This document shows, piece after piece, positions 25,484-64,000 of a stretch of 64,000 bases of DNA. The stretch lies in NCBI GenBank assembly GCA_012295275.1, contig CM022675.1:3816642-3880641 (forward strand), read 5' to 3'. The DNA comes from Chrysomallon squamiferum. Lineage: Eukaryota > Mollusca > Gastropoda > Neomphalida > Peltospiridae. A program made the translations under genes and the position numbers. Each line of letters starts with the position of its first letter. Position 1 is the first letter of the stretch. Under the pieces are notes generated by a model. That model searched no databases. It saw only the letters and a list, made by a program, of their open reading frames with translations, and was not told where the DNA came from.

Positions 25484-26191
25484 TTAAAGATGTTTCTTGA
25501 AAAATTCACACATTCTTCTCAAAGCCTGCTCGGTAGCTTCTGCGTGGTAGTTGGGGCCGCCTTTGTGGGTGAAAGCGTGGCCGGCGTCGTACGAATAGAA
25601 TTCGTATGGAACTTTTCCTTTGTCGAGTTTCTCTTTCATTTTTTGCTGGTCTTCGGGCGCGGTGAACCCTGCCATGGCGTCCTTGCTACCGAAATGACAC
25701 TGCAAGGGTGTGGTTATTTTAGAAATATCACAGAGTCCGTCGCCGGGAATTCCGTAGAAAGGAGCCGCAGCGCTTATCTCCTCCACGAGCGCCGCAGACG
25801 CCATTGCCAGGGCTCCTCCCATGCAGAAACCGGTTACACCTACTTTAGTGCAGCCTTTGTCCAGCAAATATTTGGCACAACCTCGGATGTCTTCAATAGC
25901 GCCAGGCCAGTCTAGGTTGTTCATTAGGTGGCCAGCTTTTTCGTTATCTATTGCTTTCTCGCCTCGGTAAAGATCGGGAACGATCGTAATAAACCCGCCT
26001 TGTCTTGCGATCGTCTGCGCCTCTTCTAGGATCTGATCGTTTAGACCCCACCATTCTTGCAGCACCACTAGACCGGTTTTCGAGTCCACTTGAGGTTTGC
26101 CGAACTGCACGGCTGGGACGTGTCCTTTCGAATTCTTCGACGGAACCGACACCATGGATTCCAGCTTGTTGAATTTTGCGGTACTTGCCAT
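25484..26191 (-). CDS. Dienelactone-hydrolase-family protein (carboxymethylenebutenolidase/usf-like)
   Basis: An intronless 235-residue alpha/beta hydrolase. Family members hydrolyse lactone or ester bonds through a Cys-Asp-His triad. Visible here are the nucleophile elbow GFCMGG (Cys codon about 25823-25825), the acid in GSKDAMAGF, the histidine in AGHAFTH, and the conserved glutamate in LQEWWGLN that primes the cysteine. Length fits the family. The start is taken at MASTAKF (26191): an in-frame ATG nine codons upstream is preceded by TTTGACTTCAG, which looks like a 3' splice site and suggests a spliced 5' UTR. No signal peptide is seen, so it is probably cytosolic. Third positions are G/C-rich compared with the surroundings, unlike the other genes here. 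Substrate is unknown; animal homologues are mostly uncharacterised. Confidence 0.9.
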   Translation of the reverse strand: MASTAKFNKLESMVSVPSKNSKGHVPAVQFGKPQVDSKTGLVVLQEWWGLNDQILEEAQTIARQGGFITIVPDLYRGEKAIDNEKAGHLMNNLDWPGAIEDIRGCAKYLLDKGCTKVGVTGFCMGGALAMASAALVEEISAAAPFYGIPGDGLCDISKITTPLQCHFGSKDAMAGFTAPEDQQKMKEKLDKGKVPYEFYSYDAGHAFTHKGGPNYHAEATEQALRRMCEFFKKHL

Positions 26192-26267
26192 CTTTGTTAG
26201 AATTAAATCTGAAGTCAAATAATTTTTGATAATAAATACTTATAATTAAATGGTGTCACACAAACAC

Positions 26268-26272
26268 ACACA

Positions 26273-26336
<64 letters not shown>

Positions 26337-26352
26337 TGTGTGTGTGTGTGTG
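26268..26352. repeat. (CA)/(GA)/(GT) compound microsatellite
   Basis: CA, then about 26 GA units, then GT units, immediately upstream of the hydrolase 5' region on its minus strand. Confidence 0.95.
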
Positions 26353-26458
26353 TCACAATATCCCTAGTTCTTTATATATTTTTTTTTCTAATCAAATATC
26401 CTATGAATTATTTGCTTCTTAGTTTTAAAAAGTGATCAGTCCACATGATTATTATTCT

Positions 26459-26476
26459 TGATAATAATAATAATAA

Positions 26477-26540
<64 letters not shown>
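26459..26540. repeat. (AAT)n facing (ATT)n
   Basis: An AAT array followed directly by an ATT array, making a perfect short palindrome able to form a hairpin. Confidence 0.9.
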
Positions 26541-26903
26541 TTGAAGGTTAATTATAATAATTATGATAATTACGGCTAAAGGACTATTTAAGAACAGCGT
26601 ATTGGATAGACAATGAGAGATAATTAGCTCTTTAATATTTAAATAGGGTAGATAAATGAGATAATAAATGAGTGAATAATACTACGACGTCATAATGTTG
26701 TGCAGAGAACATATTCTTAATGATACAAACGTCTAATCGGTTTCGAAGCAGCTAAAAGAGCGTCCTTGGTTTACTCGACTGGTACATAAACGCATATTCT
26801 CTCTATCAGTTTAAGAAAGCGTAACAAAGTGCGAGTGCAGTTTTTATCCTGTTCGATTGAATTTGCCAACATCAGCTCACTGAAGTTTAATATTGCTTTA
26901 TTT

Positions 26904-26973
26904 TATTATTATTATTATTGTTGTTTTGTTGTTGTTGTTGTTGTAAATAGAAAGTCGGATAGATAATAGATAC

Positions 26974-27008
<35 letters not shown>

Positions 27009-27009
27009 C

Positions 27010-27075
<66 letters not shown>
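26904..27075. repeat. (ATT)/(GTT)/(TA) compound microsatellite
   Basis: ATT and GTT units, then two blocks of TA separated by CATA units. Confidence 0.95.
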
Positions 27076-27079
<4 letters not shown>

Positions 27080-28125
27080 ACAGATAAAGAGATAGAATGG
27101 ATGGTAGATATATAGATAGATAAGTAGATATATTACTTAAATGCAAAATATTGTTGTTTAGTGACAACAAATAAAAGTAAAACAAGTAGATTTAAAACTT
27201 TTGCCTTTAAACATTTAAAAGTTTCAGCAGACATATATTTTGACTGCATTACTGTTTATATTAAAATTAATGAATATATTCGTTTTCTTTTTTCTTTTCT
27301 TTTATATAATAATTACGATGACAATGATACTGATGATGATGATGATCAGCATCATCATCATAATAAAGTGGATATATAATTTTCTCTCTATTTAAACCTT
27401 CATTAATAGTAACATTTGCTCTGTATTGGTTTTCTTTTTTTTATTATTTATTATTATTTTTTAATATGGTAAATATTGATCTTTTATTTTCGTTATAGCT
27501 ATGATTATAAATAATAAACAGTTTTGTGTACTAAGTAATATATCAACAAAAATAAAATAAACTGTATTTTATTACCTTATATTTTAAACGTGCCTCCGAA
27601 AAGTAGCTCCAGCGTTTGACGGAGTCGCAGTGAAAATTTCCTTTAAACGAACAAAACTTTCTACTAATCTTATAAAAAGAACTTCCGAGAAAATTCCAAA
27701 ATACGTTAAGTACCATTTCAGAGAGTATTTTAAAACTTCAAACAATACATGCACCTGTCGTTATGACTATGAAAGGGATTAACATTTTGAAACGTGACTA
27801 AAACATAAAGTGGACACATTTTTGTGTCGTCGCCTTTCTCGCCGGAATGCCGGTTCACATTTTTGCCAGCATTGGACAGGGATTATGCGTCTGTTTGTCT
27901 TCATTTCTGAAAGCTAATAGCCGACAAATATTTAACAAGGAAGACGAAATTACACGTGGTGGTTTGGCTCAGAATGACGAAGCATTTTTTCTTTTTTAAA
28001 ACCAGCACTGGCTACACTGAAGTTAATCTGTTGGACTTTAAGTTCTACCGTACTGAACTCCATTATAATTTACGTAAACTATGTATGCATTTAAATGAGT
28101 GTTGTTACTGCTTGTTTGTTGTTGT
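27076..28125. other. Intergenic DNA, no gene assigned
   Basis: The stretch 27590-27980 is less AT-rich than its surroundings and has several CpGs, but every frame has stops and no splice-bounded exon was found. Confidence 0.4.
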
Positions 28126-28127
28126 TA

Positions 28128-28189
<62 letters not shown>

Positions 28190-28190
28190 A
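28128..28190. repeat. (ATT)n microsatellite
   Basis: About 20 ATT units. Confidence 0.95.
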
Positions 28191-28460
28191 ATGAAAACAA
28201 GTACTGAAGTTTGTTAATTCATGATTTATTTCACGAAAAGAAAAAAAATCTAATAATAAAATAAGTAAAATAAACTTGATCCGTTTATGAATATATGTAT
28301 TACTAAAATAAAATATGTCGCATGAATATTGTTAATTTTGATTGCAAGTAGATATATTGTTTTATTTTTTTAAAGATAATTTTAAATGGGAAATTGAATG
28401 GCAGTTTCGAGATTAGTGGGTTAGTGAGGAGCACTGAATGGATTCTTAATATATTTATTT

Positions 28461-28465
<5 letters not shown>

Positions 28466-28532
<67 letters not shown>
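28466..28532. repeat. (GA)n microsatellite
   Basis: About 33 GA units, roughly 390 bp upstream of the PHF14 start codon. GA tracts can act as GAGA-type promoter elements, but nothing here proves that role. Confidence 0.95.
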
Positions 28533-28533
<1 letters not shown>

Positions 28534-28916
28534 CTTTTCTTTCCATTCGTAAATTTGCACGCCTTTTTATACACGTCTCTTTTTCTCTAAAGCAGATTTT
28601 CTAGTTTATTAAACTTAGTTTTCTCTCAGTATGAATGCCTGAAACGTTAATTAACGAGTATGTATCTGTGTATTTGCATGTGAGTATATCTGTATGTACG
28701 TATTATCGATTTAGTACACTAGAGAATAGGTTAATTTTAAACGCTCGAACAAGCTATTTTTAATCACCTACACTTCCGTTCGTCGTTGACTGGTATTTCC
28801 TCAGTCTTTTTATAGTTTTCTTGTTTATTGTTTGCGGTTCATAGATTTAGGCACCAGTTGTGTTTAAAGCAACCACGAAATATTATTTAATTATTTTTTA
28901 TTATCTCTTCTGAAAT

Positions 28917-46512
<17,596 letters not shown>

Positions 46513-46767
46513 AATGTTAACAAAACGTTTTAAAATCACTGACATTTTATAATACAGTATTACTAAACAGCATGGTATCTTTTTAATTTTATTTTTATTT
46601 TTTTTAATACTGTAAAGCTGAATTTTATAACATCATTCACATGCTAAAAAGGAATCTTCAGAAAGTACTTTTGATGATGCTCATTCTAATCTGAACTGTG
46701 ATTGTTTATTGTGGTGAGGGTGAAGCAGATCCAAAGCAGACACCTCTGATGCTGCACCTCTTCAAGA

Positions 46768-46807
<40 letters not shown>

Positions 46808-46914
46808 ATCCTAGTTTAAAAAAAAAATAATAATAATAATAATAATTATAATAAAAAAAAAATAAACAAATAAATAAAACCTCTGTGCACATACATATAC
46901 TCTCTTAGGAAGGC
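46513..46914. other. PHF14 3' flank
   Basis: Probable 3' UTR, with ATT and AAT runs at 46770-46846 and AATAAA words near 46860. No other gene was seen. Confidence 0.5.
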
Positions 46915-48185
46915 CCATTCAACACAATCATTTATGTCTGTTCATGAATACAACAATTTATACAAGTACTCGTGAAAACAACCATTTATACAAGTATTCA
47001 TGAAAACAACCAATTATACAAGTATTCATGAAACAACCATTTATACAACTACTAATGAAAACAATCATTTATACAACTACTCATGAAACAACCATTTATA
47101 CAACTCATGAAACAACCATTTATACAAGTACTCATGAAACAACCATTTATACAAGTACTCATGAACACAACCATTTATACAAGTACTCATGAAACAACCA
47201 TTTATATAAGTACTCATGAAACAACCATTTATACAAGTATTCATGAAACAACCATTTATACAACTACTAATGAAAACAATCATTTATACAACTACTCATG
47301 AAACAACCATTTATACAAGTACTCATGAAACAACCATTTATACAAGTACTCATGAACACAACCATTTATACAAGTACTCATGAAACAACCATTTATACAA
47401 GTACTCATGAAACAACCATTTATACAAGTATTCATGAAAACAACCATTTATACAAGTACTAATGAAAACAACCATTGATACAAGTACTCATGAAAACAAC
47501 CATTGATACAACTACTCATGAAACAACCATTTATACAACTACTCATGAAACAACCATTTATACAAGTACTCGTGAACACAACCATTTATACAAGTACTCA
47601 TGAACACAACCATTTATACAACTACTCGTGAACACAACCATTTATACAGGTACTCGTGAACACAACCATTTATACAGGTACTCGTGAACACAACCATTTA
47701 AATAAGTATTCGTGAACACAACCATTTATACAACTTCATGAAACAACCATTTATACAAGTACTCATGAACACCATTTATACAAGTATTCATGAAGACAAC
47801 CATTTAACTATTCGTGAGACAACCATTTATACAACTACTCGTGAGACATCCATTTATACAAGTATTCGTGAACACAACCATTTATACAACTACTCATGAA
47901 AACAACCATTTATACAAGTACTCATGAACACAACCATTTATACAAGTATTCATGAACACAGCCATTTATACAAGTATTCATGAAAACAACCATTTATACA
48001 AGTATTCATGAAAACAACCATTTATACAAGTATTCATGAAAACAACCATTTATACAAGTACTCTTAAAACAACCATTTATAAAAGTATTCATGATCACAA
48101 CCATTTATATATGTACTCGTGAAAACAACTATTTATGAAAGTACTTAAGAACACAGCTGTTTACACAAGTACTCAAGAACACAGC
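46915..48185. repeat. 27-28-bp minisatellite, about 45 copies
   Basis: Units resemble CATGAAACAACCATTTATAC plus AAGTACT, with GAACACAACC and CAACTACT variants. It starts about 400 bp after the PHF14 stop and ends about 1.6 kb before heparanase. Frames such as MKQPFIQVL arise from the 27-bp period and are not evidence for a protein. Confidence 0.95.
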
Positions 48186-49223
48186 TGTTTACACAATGGG
48201 ACAGTGAGATCCTGTAACAAAACAGACAACGTGAATTACTGTGACAAACTTTGTTTTAGTCCAGGATCCTCAGTTTAGACTCTAGCTGGCAGAAAGTGCG
48301 CAAACGACAGAATGACCTTTATGTAATGATCTGTAGAAATATTTATAATACGAGGCAAACAGTTAAGTATTATTAAGAAAGAAAGAATTTGTGTCCTTTT
48401 ATTTACAGCAGTGCTTTTTAAAACTGGTCAACAACATGAACGTAGTAAGAAGAAAACTGCTCAGATATTCAATAAGTATCACTGGAAAACATTAAAATAA
48501 ATAAATAAATAAATAAAATCTTCTGCCACTGATTATCTGAGCCAGTATGGTTGTTAGGGCACACGTGTATGGTAAAATAATACAAACCAAAAGTTGAATG
48601 AAATGACGAAAACAGCCCCCAACGAAATACAAAAAGAAACACAAAATATAACTTAATGACATTTTGTGATAAAGACGTCAGACTTCAAGAAACACTGATT
48701 TATACTTCTGTACGAAAGGATAAATCTGGTTTTTTAAATTTTCTTTTCTTTTTTTTTTTTTCAGTTTTTTAATTTTTTTTTTTTTTTTCTGTGGAGTGCC
48801 TTACATATAACCAGCGTAATTTGCCCCTCACCCCGACACTAATTAACCACACTTATTTCATCGTCATTTCCAATATGTACTGCCACAACCACATATTAAA
48901 AGGTAAATACTACTGAATAAACAATAATAAATGAGAAGGTTACAGTACCAGAGAATCAATTCACGTAACCCTAGATTTGTCGCAATTTCGGGCACCACGA
49001 ATAAATAAAGTGGCCGAAATCCATACAAAGTTTGCGCTGAAGGCCTCCTCAACACGGTATGCAAGTAATACTTGCAGAGAAGTGTTTAAGTAACTTTGAT
49101 GATTTATTAACCAGCCGAGATTTAATTACTTAAATTGTAATGTTTTACCTTAAATCGACATCTTCCGAAAAGAATGGAAAATATATGTATGTATGTGTGA
49201 ATGTATGTATGTATGTACGTGTA

Positions 49224-49263
<40 letters not shown>

Positions 49264-49560
49264 GATAGTTAACTCCATGAATGTTAAAAGCATGGTATGA
49301 AATAGGTTCGCCATACAGATTCGTAGAAACATAACAAAATGGCCGCTTCGATTCAGATTAAATTCTACTTTTTTTAAAATAATAATTTAGTATTATAAAG
49401 TAACATACGTGCAGTAAACACAAAGATATGACTTGGAATTTCCCATTCGTGGAGATTTTATTCAGACTGGACTCGAAACAGAATAAATCAAGCGTTTGAA
49501 AAGTCTGTAAAACTGCGTGAAAATAGTACGGCGGACGAGAAATTCAGTGCTTTGGAGTAC

Positions 49561-49609
<49 letters not shown>

Positions 49610-49817
49610 AATTATAATTATAATTATAATAGTAGTAGTAGTAATAGTAGTACAAGTAGCAGTAGTAATAGCAGCAGTGCTATTAGTAGTAATAATATAT
49701 ATATATATATATATATTGAAAGATGAAACGGGGGTTAACTCTGTTTTATTTTGTTTTTTTCACTTTTGCAACGTGGACAGTTTGTTTTCGTTTAACTTCA
49801 CGGATAGAATTTTAAAC
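48186..49817. other. PHF14-heparanase intergenic region
   Basis: It holds AAT arrays at 49227-49262 and 49561-49600 and a (TA)n run near 49695. The 300 bp before the heparanase start should contain its promoter; no TATA box or CpG island is evident. An unassigned, less AT-rich stretch lies at 48940-49050. Confidence 0.45.
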
Positions 49818-63554
<13,737 letters not shown>

Positions 63555-64000
63555 GTGAGTCATATCTGAAAATAGACAGACTGGTTTTATTAGAGATGGG
63601 TCTGTCATGAAACTAATGAAGTTTAAACGTCAGGGCTTCTAATACAGGAGGATCATGTTGATTCAAAATCATGTTAATACAAATCTAAGATACGGGGTTG
63701 AATTAGGTGGAACAAATGAGGAAGAAAACAGAGGGTACCAAGACATTGCTGCTACTTGTCAAAGGCCCCCTGAACAGTCGAAGCTGTAGGTCCCCAAAAA
63801 TGTAGACCCTCAACTGCATTTACGTGCAGATACTAGTATACAGATAGAAAGAAAACAACAGACAAAAGGAAAGAGAAACAAACAAAAACAAAAACGTGTA
63901 ATATTTAAAATGATTTCTTTTAAGATATTACATAATTAATGCATCGTGGAAAGAGAAACGAGTAAAAGGACAGGGAAATAATAAAAGTGTAATTTTCAAA
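63555..64000. other. Start of heparanase intron 9
   Basis: It follows the AG|GTGAGT donor of exon 9. No coding exon was recognised before the window ends. Confidence 0.6.

Noticed and set aside
46915-48185. CRISPR-like regular repeat array
   Set aside because: The units are contiguous with no unique spacers, and the genome is eukaryotic; it is a minisatellite.
48864-49064. Minus-strand ORF ending CGCGSTYWK
   Set aside because: Short, no splice context or family match; possibly an old transposon fragment but unsupported.
49330-49350. YY1-like AAAATGGCCGC site as the heparanase promoter
   Set aside because: A single short match about 480 bp upstream with no other core-promoter signal; not enough to annotate.

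Overview
The window is eukaryotic and metazoan, most likely lophotrochozoan and probably a mollusc. The evidence is multi-exon genes with GT-AG introns, roughly 70% A+T by eye, very many tri-, tetra- and dinucleotide arrays, and animal-type genes (PHF14, heparanase, MGAT2, C-type-lectin/WSC receptor). Species cannot be fixed from sequence alone. No bacterial operon, CRISPR array, rRNA or tRNA was found.

Layout. (1) 1-6220, minus: ten exons of a type I membrane receptor with signal peptide, two C-type-lectin-like folds, a WSC module lying between the two halves of the first fold, a transmembrane helix and a tyrosine-rich cytoplasmic tail carrying a 51-bp coding repeat. Its 3' end is off the left edge. 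A frame-broken relic of the same tail lies at about 9086-9262. (2) 6.3-19.7 kb: mostly AT-rich, with duplicated non-coding blocks and a few unassigned exon-like pieces. (3) 19715-21215, minus: an intronless MGAT2 homologue whose stem is a 39-bp coding minisatellite, one unit of which is 40 bp and breaks the frame. (4) 21.2-28.9 kb: microsatellites, a long inverted repeat, and an intronless dienelactone-hydrolase-family gene (25484-26191, minus). (5) 28917-46512, plus: a complete 24-exon PHF14 homologue. (6) 46.9-48.2 kb: a 27-28-bp minisatellite. (7) 49818-63554, plus: nine exons of heparanase, the last exon(s) beyond the right edge. Intron 1 holds a decayed Ty3/gypsy element with integrase upstream of RNase H (Gmr1-like order). 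Intron 5 ends in a roughly 640-bp ATT array against exon 6. Intron 7 holds about 27 copies of an 85/88-bp satellite, nearly all with a perfect CAG|GTAAGT donor motif.

The genes are not an operon or visible pathway; heparanase, MGAT2 and the lectin receptor all concern glycans, but the adjacency looks incidental. Exon limits were set by reading splice sites and keeping phase. The phases agree throughout except at PHF14 exon 4/5 and the MGAT2 stem; both look like single-base length changes that may be assembly errors.
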